DNA of 25,180 bases, taken from the NCBI GenBank assembly GCA_964464635.1, contig CAYXGT010000037.1:1-25180 (forward strand), written 5' to 3'. Under the pieces are notes generated by a model, which was not told where the DNA came from, made no database searches, and saw only the letters and a list, made by a program, of their open reading frames with translations. Positions within the stretch are counted from its first letter, which is position 1. Each line of letters starts with the position of its first letter. Made by a program: the position numbers and the translations under genes. Shown here in pieces: positions 7,429 to 14,286 of this stretch. The stretch comes from CAYLMG01 sp964464635. Its GTDB lineage: Bacteria; Planctomycetota; Phycisphaerae; Sedimentisphaerales; Anaerobacaceae.

Positions 7429-8262
7429 CTATTTTGCTAAAAGCAATATCTTGGAGATTGCCGTATATGTATGTTTTTGGAAGGTGAATACTATCTCATC
7501 TTTTTTAGAGACGGTTTCTGTATCGAAAAACCTATTTATGTTATTTTTTACAAAATCAATGTCACGTTTAATGCGCCAACTTTCATCTGTGTTTTTGGTG
7601 TCGTGTAGAACTACGAATAACCTGTTATCAGCACCAAAACGCTGTGCCCCTTGGTTCTCATACAACCATATTGCTAATTTACTAGGCTCGCTAATTGCTT
7701 CTTCTGGATTGGAAAACCCTTTAGGCATATAAGTTATCTTCAAATCAAACGGCTGGCCGTCAAAGAACAAATCAACGCCTTTGACGTTCTTTAAGGTAGG
7801 AACGACCCGTGGATGAGTGCTAATTATGTCTTCGATAATTACGGTGGACCAAAAATTATACCAACTACAAATAACGTAATCTTTAACAGACGTATAGAGG
7901 ATTTTTTCAACATTACTGACAAGGTCATCATATCGGGGAAATTGACGAACAAATTGGACCTGGATTTTGTTATCTAACTGCCCCTGCTCAATTCCCCATT
8001 TGAAATGCTGCACTCTATTAAGCTCGGAAAGCAGGTCCGCATCAGATATGATAGAACGTCTTTCTTTTGCCTTCTTCGAATACTCTTGTTTGATAAATTC
8101 ATCCAGCACTCGTTCATTTATATTGGATGCAATTATGCTTTTTATTAATTCACCAACACCTTTGCCAACCACGCCAGTTTTTAGGGCCAATTTATTTAAA
8201 AGTGGCGCCGGGATAGTAGATAGCTTAAATCGCAATACTTCAGTTTGACTTAATAGACCCAC
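7429..8262 (-). CDS. Type II restriction endonuclease, PD-(D/E)XK-like
   Basis: Predicted DNA-cleaving partner of the adjacent methyltransferase. The start chosen is the GTG at 8262: GAGGA (8275-8271), directly after the methyltransferase stop, lies 8 nt upstream, and this start removes an improbable 113-bp overlap implied by the longest frame. The product is 277 residues. A nuclease core is visible at GVDLFFDGQPFDLKIT (162-177), where Asp164 and Asp173-x-Lys175 fit the PD-(D/E)XK active site, preceded by a helix with Glu144. No relative of known cut-site specificity was recognised. Gene order (methyltransferase then nuclease, 13-bp gap, shared mRNA) fits a type II system in which modification is made first. 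The frame is intact and shows no sign of decay. An ATG at 8307, overlapping the methyltransferase by 32 bp, is the alternative start. Confidence 0.75.
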   Translation of the reverse strand: MGLLSQTEVLRFKLSTIPAPLLNKLALKTGVVGKGVGELIKSIIASNINERVLDEFIKQEYSKKAKERRSIISDADLLSELNRVQHFKWGIEQGQLDNKIQVQFVRQFPRYDDLVSNVEKILYTSVKDYVICSWYNFWSTVIIEDIISTHPRVVPTLKNVKGVDLFFDGQPFDLKITYMPKGFSNPEEAISEPSKLAIWLYENQGAQRFGADNRLFVVLHDTKNTDESWRIKRDIDFVKNNINRFFDTETVSKKDEIVFTFQKHTYTAISKILLLAK

Positions 8263-8278
8263 GCTAAGAATCCTCTTA
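8263..8278 (-). promoter_or_regulatory. Stop and ribosome-binding junction of the R-M pair
   Basis: On the minus strand the methyltransferase TAA (8278-8276) runs straight into GAGGA (8275-8271), then 8 nt before the endonuclease GTG (8262). A ribosome finishing the methyltransferase is placed to reinitiate on the nuclease. Confidence 0.65.
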
Positions 8279-9424
8279 TTTCTTTTTGAATAAAAAAATG
8301 TACTCATGCTTGAAGATATAGAAACCGCCAACAATAGCACGGTATCGCCAAAGGTCTTTTTGGTTGCGTTTGCCAAATGTTTCTTCAAAGTTTTTGACGA
8401 TTATACTTTTCAAAGTAAATCCACACTTAAGAACCTCCTGCATCGTCAGAAAGCCCAATGGTATCCATTCTCCTTTGCTATATTTGTCACCGATAACAAG
8501 CCCAAAATATCGACCTTTATCAAGAACCTCTGATGCTTTATGAACAACAACGCTCATCATAGAAAGGAAATCATTGACGGAACCAGCATTAGACAAGTCG
8601 CGTGGGTCATTACTGAACTTGATAATGTCAAAGTATGGCGGGTGCATAATCAACAATTGCACCGAATTCTGGCGGTATCTTGTCAATACTTCTTTATAGT
8701 CAACCTCTTTGCTATCTCCTTCAATGACCTCATTTGCTGTTTCAAAATTATTTTGTTCTGACTTTATGAGATTATTGGCTATTTCTACCACTTTCGGTTG
8801 AAGTTCAATACCAAGAGAATTTCTGCCCAGCCGTTGGGCCTCAATTAAAGTCGTTCCGCATCCGGCGAAGGTATCAAGAATCCATTCACCTTTCTTTGTG
8901 TACCTTTTTATTAACTGGTTTGGTATCTGAGGGACGAAATTACCCCAATAATCGGCTTTGTGAACTCCTGAACTATCTCGCTTTTCAAGGATCCATAAAC
9001 TATCAGTAATTATATCTTCGTATTCCTTCCATCTGTTGAGGTTAAGATCGTTGATTTTGTTGGTCTTTTGTTCGGCTACGGCCTTTGCTAAGCGATGCAA
9101 ATAATATTTGCTTCTGTCTAATGTCCGCGTTTCAACAATTTGTCTTAATTCTCCGAACAAATATTTTTGGTTTATCTGAACTGTATCACCATTAGCACCG
9201 ATATTAAGTAGACCCTTCGTATCGGCCTTGAAAGTCGATAAATATCTTCTCAACTCAAAGATTTTATCGTGCAATGATACTATTGATGTCTGGTTGCGAG
9301 CTTCATCTATCAGTTCAAGAAGCTTTGCTTTATTGAGGATAATCATCTTGTCAGAACCAACAAAATCTATCTCTTCAAATAGCATCTTTTGCTTTTTATT
9401 CAATGTCTGCTTGGATATTGTCAT
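8276..9424 (-). CDS. Type II DNA (cytosine-N4 or adenine-N6) methyltransferase
   Basis: Amino-methyltransferase that protects host DNA from the partner nuclease. The 382 residues hold an N-terminal helical region (1-130) of unclear role, a motif X-like segment DYWGNFVPQIPNQLI (158-172), the SAM-binding motif I LDTFAGCGTTLIEA (183-196) and the catalytic motif IV written HPPY (261-264) instead of DPPY. HPPYxDIIKFS is, from memory, a recurrent variant in this Pfam N6/N4 methylase family, so it is probably active. Motif I precedes motif IV. An excellent promoter, TTGACT - 16 nt - TATCAT (9458-9431), ends only 6 nt before the ATG at 9424, implying either a leaderless mRNA or a real start at the next ATG (9385). 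The methylated base and target sequence cannot be told from the sequence. Confidence 0.85.
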   Translation of the reverse strand: MTISKQTLNKKQKMLFEEIDFVGSDKMIILNKAKLLELIDEARNQTSIVSLHDKIFELRRYLSTFKADTKGLLNIGANGDTVQINQKYLFGELRQIVETRTLDRSKYYLHRLAKAVAEQKTNKINDLNLNRWKEYEDIITDSLWILEKRDSSGVHKADYWGNFVPQIPNQLIKRYTKKGEWILDTFAGCGTTLIEAQRLGRNSLGIELQPKVVEIANNLIKSEQNNFETANEVIEGDSKEVDYKEVLTRYRQNSVQLLIMHPPYFDIIKFSNDPRDLSNAGSVNDFLSMMSVVVHKASEVLDKGRYFGLVIGDKYSKGEWIPLGFLTMQEVLKCGFTLKSIIVKNFEETFGKRNQKDLWRYRAIVGGFYIFKHEYIFLFKKK

Positions 9425-9430
9425 AACTTT

Positions 9431-9458
9431 ATGATATGCATAATAAATAATTAGTCAA
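9431..9458 (-). promoter_or_regulatory. Promoter of the R-M operon, possibly leaderless
   Basis: On the minus strand TTGACT (9458-9453), 16 nt, TATCAT (9436-9431); each hexamer matches consensus at five of six positions. Transcription would begin at about base 9424, on the annotated ATG itself. Confidence 0.55.
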
Positions 9459-9503
9459 GAGGGAAACAATTAAAGATTTTAGCTAAAAAGGTATTAATAA
9501 GAT

Positions 9504-9553
9504 AAATCTGCGGTTAAAAATCTCTGAGGTCTTTGCGAACTCAGCGGTTTAAC
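9504..9553. repeat. Dispersed 'CTCTGCG' repeat, copy B, with a CTGCGGTTAAAAA lead
   Basis: ATCTCTGAGGTCTTTGCGAA continuing CTCAGCGGTTTAAC is the same family as 5124-5160 (opposite strand) and 22891-22928. The preceding TCTGCGGTTAAAAA also recurs at 22800-22813. It lies between pheS and the R-M operon. Confidence 0.65.
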
Positions 9554-9555
9554 CC

Positions 9556-9577
9556 GTGAGATAATTTCATATCTCAC
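9556..9577 (-). terminator. Hairpin 3' of pheS
   Basis: An 8-bp perfect stem, GTGAGATA / TATCTCAC, around a 6-nt loop, 5 nt after the pheS stop. There is no T-run, so it could be an mRNA 3'-end stabiliser or weak terminator rather than a canonical intrinsic terminator. Confidence 0.4.
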
Positions 9578-9581
9578 CGGT

Positions 9582-10571
9582 TCAAAATTGTCTAAGGAAG
9601 CGGAGGTCATTTTCGAAGAAAAGGCGGATATCGGTTATTCCGTATTTGCGCATAGCGAGACGCTCAATACCAAATCCGAAGGCCCAGCCGGTATATCTCT
9701 CGCTGTCAATACCGACGGCGTCAAAGACGTTCGGGTCAACCATACCACAGCCGCCCATCTCAACCCAGTCCTCTTTTCCGGATTTGTCGAGCAGTTGCAA
9801 ATCGACCTCGCCGCTCGGCTCGGTGAACGGGAAGAAGCTCGGCCGAAACCGCCACTTGGTATCCGCTCCGAAAAAGGCGTGAATGAACTGGTCAATGGTC
9901 GTTTTCATATCGACCATACTTATTCCCTCATCGACGACAAGGGCTTCGAGCTGATGGAACATAAACATATGCGTTGCATCGACGGTATCCGGCCTATAGA
10001 CCCTGCCCGGAGCGACGACGCGGATAGGCGGTTTGTGCTTTTCCATAACCCGAATCTGAATCGTCGAGGTCTGGCTTCGCAAAAGAGTATTATCGTCGAT
10101 ATAGAAATTATCCACCGGGTCCCTGGCTGGATGGTCCGGGCCTATATTGAGGGCAACGAAGTTATGCCATCCATCCTCGACTTCCGGCCCGTAAGCAACG
10201 GAGAAACCCATCCTGCCGAAGATTTCGAGAAGCTCGTCTATCGTCTGCGTTATGATATGAGCCTTGCCAATTTCGGGACGTATGCCCGGCAATGTAACAT
10301 CAACAGCAGGTTCGGTTTTCGGCTGACTTTGCGAAAGGCTCTTTTTCAATTGCTCGAAGCTTTCGGTAACCTCTTTTTTGATTTTGTTTGCGAGCTGTCC
10401 GGCTTTGGGTTTCTGTTCGGCGGCGAGAGAGCCGATTCGGCTCAGCATATCGGTAATCTGGCCTTTACGGGCGAGGTACTTTATGCGGAACTGCTCGAGG
10501 CCGGCAAGGTCTTTGACCTTTTTGAGGGCTTCAACTGCCTCGGAACGAATTTTTTCAAACTGGTCAATCAT
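9582..10571 (-). CDS. pheS: Phenylalanine-tRNA ligase alpha subunit
   Basis: Catalytic alpha subunit of the alpha2-beta2 synthetase that charges tRNA-Phe. The 329 residues include the N-terminal coiled coil (about 1-85), class II motif 2 in VVAPGRVYRPDTVDATHMFMFHQLE (about 185-210) and motif 3 in GWAFGFGIERLAMRKYGITDIR (about 293-315), with the C-terminal LRFLRQF typical of PheS. It is the last gene of the minus-strand thrS-infC-rpmI-rplT-pheS cluster, 48 bp after rplT. The beta subunit gene pheT, normally next, is absent; the space downstream holds repeats and then the R-M operon. A functional enzyme needs PheT, so it must be encoded elsewhere. The Shine-Dalgarno is weak because the upstream spacer is a dispersed repeat. 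Confidence 0.97.
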   Translation of the reverse strand: MIDQFEKIRSEAVEALKKVKDLAGLEQFRIKYLARKGQITDMLSRIGSLAAEQKPKAGQLANKIKKEVTESFEQLKKSLSQSQPKTEPAVDVTLPGIRPEIGKAHIITQTIDELLEIFGRMGFSVAYGPEVEDGWHNFVALNIGPDHPARDPVDNFYIDDNTLLRSQTSTIQIRVMEKHKPPIRVVAPGRVYRPDTVDATHMFMFHQLEALVVDEGISMVDMKTTIDQFIHAFFGADTKWRFRPSFFPFTEPSGEVDLQLLDKSGKEDWVEMGGCGMVDPNVFDAVGIDSERYTGWAFGFGIERLAMRKYGITDIRLFFENDLRFLRQF

Positions 10572-10612
10572 ATCTCGTATCGCGTCGTGCGTTATGCGTA
10601 TTGCGTAATAGC
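10572..10612. repeat. ATACGC/ATAACGC tandem element between rplT and pheS
   Basis: On the minus strand the spacer reads ATTACGCAATACGCATAACG then CACGACGCGATACGA, a degenerate repetition of a 7-8-nt ATACGC unit. It fills almost the whole rplT-pheS gap, so an intergenic repeat has been tolerated inside an essential operon. Confidence 0.55.
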
Positions 10613-10619
10613 GTATCGG

Positions 10620-10976
10620 TTAAGCGAGGGCCGCTTTTGCGGCTTCGACTATTTTATCGAAGCCTGCGGGGTCGGCTATCGCAATTTCGCTGAGCATTTT
10701 TCGATTGATTGCGATTTTCGCTTTTTTACAGCCGTCGATAAATTTGCTGTAGCTTATGTCTCTCTGGCGGCAGGCGGCGCTGAGGCGTGTAATCCAGAGC
10801 GCCCTGAAATCGCGTTTGCGAAGTTTTCGGCCGACGCGGGCATAAACAGTTGCTCTTACGAGCCCCTCCTTTGCAAGCCGGTACTGGCGGCCGCCGGCAC
10901 CGCGGTGACCTTTTACAGCTTTGAAGATTCTCTTTTTCGCCTTGCGTCTTGCAGCAGCTTTTCTGACTCTTGGCAT
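10620..10976 (-). CDS. rplT: 50S ribosomal protein L20
   Basis: Primary 23S rRNA-binding protein needed early in 50S assembly. The 118 residues match the family exactly: basic N terminus MPRVRKAAARRKAKKR, GHRGAGGRQYRLAKE, and the globular C-terminal half with FIDGCKKAKIAINRKMLSEIAI. AAGGAAA sits 6 nt before the ATG. It follows rpmI by 113 bp, the normal order. In E. coli L20 represses this operon by binding a leader before rpmI; the 278-bp infC-rpmI spacer here could hold an equivalent site, but no such structure can be proven by eye. Identification is very secure. Confidence 0.98.
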   Translation of the reverse strand: MPRVRKAAARRKAKKRIFKAVKGHRGAGGRQYRLAKEGLVRATVYARVGRKLRKRDFRALWITRLSAACRQRDISYSKFIDGCKKAKIAINRKMLSEIAIADPAGFDKIVEAAKAALA

Positions 10977-11089
10977 ATCAGCTTTCCTTAAAAGAATTTT
11001 TGAAATAATGCCTGCTGGCGGCAGCTGATGAATGGTTCGACAGGCTCACCATTTGATAGCCGAGAAGCAGGCTTTTGTTTCGAAAGAAG

Positions 11090-11284
11090 CTAATTCGGCA
11101 GTTTCGCCTTCATTTTCCGGGCCACAACCGAATTCAAAATCGTTGGAGTTGAGAGGTGTCTTTTGCGTTTGGCGTTTTTGGAGCTCATAAGATGGCCTTT
11201 ACCTGCTTTTTGGTGTTTGATGAGTCCTGAGGCGGTAATTTTTACCCTTTTTTTCAGGCCTTTATGGGTTTTCTGCTTCGGCAT
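11090..11284 (-). CDS. rpmI: 50S ribosomal protein L35
   Basis: Small basic 50S subunit protein of 64 residues, the usual length. It carries the signature MPKQKTHKGLKKRVKITASG and a central Lys/Arg/His-rich HLMSSKNAKRKRHLS. AAGGA lies 9 nt upstream of the ATG. It sits between infC and rplT as in most bacteria and is presumably co-transcribed with rplT. Identification is very secure. Confidence 0.97.
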   Translation of the reverse strand: MPKQKTHKGLKKRVKITASGLIKHQKAGKGHLMSSKNAKRKRHLSTPTILNSVVARKMKAKLPN

Positions 11285-11432
11285 TTACGCAATTCCTTCA
11301 AATCCAGATTCAATTCCCAATTCCAAACTACGATACGAGCGGATTAGTCTATAAAATTCACGATTAAGAGTCAATAGCGGTAATACAAATTATTGTAAAA
11401 AAGATTGGCTAAATAAGGTTTCAAGGGTGTCT

Positions 11433-11457
11433 GCCTGTATCGACCGTTCCTACAGGC
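11433..11457 (-). promoter_or_regulatory. Hairpin in the infC-rpmI leader
   Basis: GCCTGTA (11433-11439) and TACAGGC (11451-11457) form a 7-bp stem with an 11-nt loop in the 278-bp gap between infC and rpmI. There is no T-run. It lies where L20-responsive leaders lie in other bacteria, but similarity to a known L20 site was not established. Confidence 0.3.
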
Positions 11458-11562
11458 CTAAAAAAGTAAAGAGCCACGCCCCTTATAAATATGCAAAGGA
11501 TTGCCTTAAGGTCCCCTGTACCGCTTTGTTTTATATTTTTCAATAATTCCCGGAGCTCAACG

Positions 11563-12081
11563 TCATTTTTTCGGCACGAGCACCAAAGTCATTCTCCTGT
11601 TAGTCATTTTTGCCAGCCTTTCAACCTTGGCAAGGTCCTCAAGGGACTTGGCAATCTGCTCCAATATTTCATAGCCCCTGTCCTGGTGGAGGATTTGCCT
11701 GCCTCTGAACATCATCGTAAACTGCACACGGTAGCTTTTTCCCAGAAACTCTTTTGCATGGTTTACCTTGATATCGAGGTCGTGCTTATCCGTCTCTGGT
11801 TTGAGCCTGATTTCCTTAAGGATTGAGGCGTGGTGACGACTTTTTTTTCTGCTTTCCCGCTGTTTTCTTTTTTGCTCGTAGATCCATTTTCCATAGTCAA
11901 TTATTCGGCATACAGGCGGCTCGCTTTTCGGCGCGACCTCTACAAGGTCCAAGCCCGCCTCGCGTGCTTTGCTGATTGCCTCATTTCTGTCAACAATCCC
12001 CACCTGATTGTTCGATTCGTCAATAAGACGAACCACGCCGGCACGTATCTGCCCGTTTATTTTTAAACCCTGCTTGCTAAT
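11563..12081 (-). CDS. infC: Translation initiation factor IF-3, predicted ATT start
   Basis: IF-3 binds the 30S subunit, blocks premature 50S joining and checks the start codon and initiator tRNA. ATG or GTG starts give only a shortened protein (from GTG 12036) that loses the conserved N-terminal INxxIRA motif. Reading upstream in frame restores SKQGLKINGQIRAGVVRLID, and an ATT at 12081-12079 is preceded by AAGGTGG with 6-nt spacing. This gives 172 residues, the normal IF-3 length. Rare start codons (AUU, sometimes AUC or AUA) are a known feature of infC, letting IF-3 repress its own translation. The two-domain body is intact: the NTD ends near CRIIDYGKW, the linker is Arg/Lys-rich, and the CTD carries KEIRLKPETDKHDLD and RGRQ. 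It lies between thrS (69-bp gap) and rpmI. Confidence 0.92.
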   Translation of the reverse strand: MSKQGLKINGQIRAGVVRLIDESNNQVGIVDRNEAISKAREAGLDLVEVAPKSEPPVCRIIDYGKWIYEQKRKQRESRKKSRHHASILKEIRLKPETDKHDLDIKVNHAKEFLGKSYRVQFTMMFRGRQILHQDRGYEILEQIAKSLEDLAKVERLAKMTNRRMTLVLVPKK

Positions 12082-12094
12082 TGTGAACCACCTT
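12079..12094 (-). promoter_or_regulatory. Shine-Dalgarno and ATT initiation site of infC
   Basis: On the minus strand AAGGTGG (12094-12088) lies 6 nt before ATT (12081-12079). The ribosome site matches AAGGAGG at six of seven bases, much better than anything near the GTG at 12036. Confidence 0.7.
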
Positions 12095-12150
12095 ACCTTT
12101 CTTAAAGAATCGGCAATGAATTACCATATACAGTTAAATACCTTCCAGAG

Positions 12151-14067
12151 CTAAAATGACAAATCCATACTTTTATCGGCAATTTTTTGTTTAACGATTT
12201 TAATAAATTTATCCAAATGCTCCGTTCCGGTCTCTTTGCTGCCCCTGAATCTGACGTTGACGGTTCCCTGCTGCTGCTCTTTCGGGCCGACAACGAGCAT
12301 AAGGGGTAGCCTTTCGTTGTGAGCTTTAATAATTTTTGCCCCTATTTTTTCATCTGTCAGGTCAATGCCGCAACGAAGCTGCGCCTCTTTCAGGCTGTTG
12401 TGAATCTGTTTTGCATAATCGTTGGTTTTCTCGCTGATGGTCAGCAACCTTACCTGCTCAGGCGACAGCCACAATGGAAACTTCGCAGCATAATGCTCTA
12501 TTAAGATACCGATGAAACGTTCGAAAGAGCCGAGAACGGCCCTGTGAATCATAACGGGCGTCTTCTCGGTGTTGTCGGTGTCGGTATAGACCAGGCCGAA
12601 ACGCTCCGGCATAGAGAAATCGAGCTGAATAGTGCCGAGCTGCCAGGAGCGCTTGAGACAATCTCTTATGTGGAAATCTATTTTTGGCCCGTAAAAAGCT
12701 CCGTCGCCCTCGTTTACCTTGTAGTCAATATTGCGATGTTCGAGTGCAGCCTTGAGGGAATCTGTCGAGGTCTGCCAGATTTGCTCCGAGCCGATATGCT
12801 TCAGCGGCATCGTGGAAAGCTCGATATTGAAATCCTCGAAACCAAAGGCCCTGTAAATCTCAAAGGTAAGGTCAATGACGCCGATTATCTCAGATTCAAT
12901 CTGCTGTGGTGTGCAGAAGATATGGGCATCATCCTGTGTAAACTGCCTTACCCTGAACAGGCCGTGCATAACACCGCTTGCCTCGTGACGATGAACGAGA
13001 CCGAGCTCGGCAACGCGCTTTGGAAACTCGCGATACGAATGCTTTCTCGATTTATAAACGAGGCACCCGCCCGGACAGTTCATCGGTTTTATCGCATAGC
13101 TGGTGCCGTCGATTTCACTGAAATACATATTTTCCTTGTAATTGTCCCAGTGCCCGCTTTTATGCCAGAGCTTTTCGTTCAGGATGATGGGTGTTCTTAT
13201 TTCCTCGTATTCGTATTTATTGTGTACACTCCTCCAGTAATCCACAACTTCGTTCCATATAACCATACCTTTGGGGTGGATGAAAGCGAAGCCGGGGCCG
13301 GCCTCATTGAAGCTGAAAAGGTCGAGCTGTTTGCCGAGGACCCTGTGGTCCCGCTTTCTGGCCTCCTGAAGTCTGTTGATGTACTCGTCGAGCTCTTTCT
13401 GTGTAGGCCAGCACGTGCCGTAAACCCTCTGCAGCATTTTTTGAGTCGGGTCACCGTGCCAATAGGCACCGGCTACTGACATAATCTTAAAGCTGCCCAC
13501 CCTTGCCGTGCTGGATATATGCGGGCCCCGACACATATCCTCAAAGCCGTCACCGTGTGTGTAAAAGCTTATAACGTCACCGTCGGCGCGGTTTATATTG
13601 TCTGTCTTATATTTGTCGGAGGCCATTTTGGCCAGTGCCTGCTTTCGGGTCATCTCTTTTCTGACGAAAGGAGTGTCGGCATCGACTATTTTGTGCATCT
13701 TCTGTTCTATTCTCTCGAAATCATCGGGACGAATAGGCTCATCAAGGTCGATATCGTAATAGAAACCATCTTCAACGGCTGGCCCATAAACAAGCTTTGT
13801 GCCGGGCCAGATTCGGCATATGGCATCAGCCATTATATGGGCACAACTATGCCGCATAACGTCAACAGCTTCGGGGTCGTCTGTTGTGATGATTTGCAGC
13901 TCAGCATCGTTATCGATGGGGGTATTCAGGTCGGAAATTTTACCATTTATTTTGGCTGCGATGACCTTTTCCAGAGGGGCAGGCCCGAATTTTTCGGCAA
14001 TTTGCTTTGGTGTCGTCTTATCTTTCACTTCCAATATACTGCTGTCGGGCAGTGTTATTTTCACCAT
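12151..14067 (-). CDS. thrS: Threonine-tRNA ligase
   Basis: Class II synthetase that charges tRNA-Thr and edits mischarged Ser-tRNA-Thr. The 638 residues give the full bacterial architecture: TGS domain (about 1-61), editing domain with His73, His77, Cys179 and His183 (RHSCAH and CRGPH), catalytic core with the zinc ligand Cys331 in MNCPGG and FTQDDAHIF (376-384), motif 3 near VLGSFERFIGILIEH, and a C-terminal anticodon-binding domain. All key residues are present. It heads the minus-strand thrS-infC-rpmI-rplT-pheS cluster, and a TTGACA promoter lies about 50 nt upstream. Only a poor Shine-Dalgarno (GGAT) is seen, but the TGS domain begins right at this ATG. Identification is very secure. Confidence 0.98.
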   Translation of the reverse strand: MVKITLPDSSILEVKDKTTPKQIAEKFGPAPLEKVIAAKINGKISDLNTPIDNDAELQIITTDDPEAVDVMRHSCAHIMADAICRIWPGTKLVYGPAVEDGFYYDIDLDEPIRPDDFERIEQKMHKIVDADTPFVRKEMTRKQALAKMASDKYKTDNINRADGDVISFYTHGDGFEDMCRGPHISSTARVGSFKIMSVAGAYWHGDPTQKMLQRVYGTCWPTQKELDEYINRLQEARKRDHRVLGKQLDLFSFNEAGPGFAFIHPKGMVIWNEVVDYWRSVHNKYEYEEIRTPIILNEKLWHKSGHWDNYKENMYFSEIDGTSYAIKPMNCPGGCLVYKSRKHSYREFPKRVAELGLVHRHEASGVMHGLFRVRQFTQDDAHIFCTPQQIESEIIGVIDLTFEIYRAFGFEDFNIELSTMPLKHIGSEQIWQTSTDSLKAALEHRNIDYKVNEGDGAFYGPKIDFHIRDCLKRSWQLGTIQLDFSMPERFGLVYTDTDNTEKTPVMIHRAVLGSFERFIGILIEHYAAKFPLWLSPEQVRLLTISEKTNDYAKQIHNSLKEAQLRCGIDLTDEKIGAKIIKAHNERLPLMLVVGPKEQQQGTVNVRFRGSKETGTEHLDKFIKIVKQKIADKSMDLSF

Positions 14068-14113
14068 AAATCTTTATCCGATATCAGTTACTCAATTAAT
14101 CGCCAGCTCCGGT

Positions 14114-14142
14114 AATTTATCCAGATACGAGCTTATTGTCAA
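14114..14142 (-). promoter_or_regulatory. Candidate promoter of the thrS operon
   Basis: On the minus strand TTGACA (14142-14137), 17 nt, TAAATT (14119-14114; four of six). It is divergent from the gspE-like promoter in the same 219-bp spacer. Confidence 0.5.
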
Positions 14143-14206
14143 TACTATTATAAGAATTGGTTCCCTGAGGATGTATGTAAAATTTAGTTTTTCATAGAAA
14201 AACCGG

Positions 14207-14235
14207 TTGCCAGCAAAAATAAAATGTGTTATTAT
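14207..14235 (+). promoter_or_regulatory. Promoter of the gspE-like gene
   Basis: TTGCCA (14207-14212), 17 nt, TATTAT (14230-14235): each hexamer matches consensus at five of six positions with ideal spacing, about 50 nt before the GTG start. Confidence 0.55.
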
Positions 14236-14286
14236 TAATATTAAGATTTTTTTAATTTTTGGCTATTTGCGGAGATAAAGTTACGA

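Noticed and set aside
8263..8388. Longer N terminus of the restriction endonuclease (ATG 8388 or 8307)
   Set aside because: It overlaps the methyltransferase, and the strong GAGGA site favours GTG 8262. ATG 8307 remains a weaker alternative.
9588..10991. 467-residue plus-strand open frame opposite pheS and rplT
   Set aside because: Entirely antisense to two confidently identified genes; no motif, no ribosome site.
12544..14115. Two long plus-strand frames opposite thrS
   Set aside because: Shadow frames of thrS with no recognisable domains.
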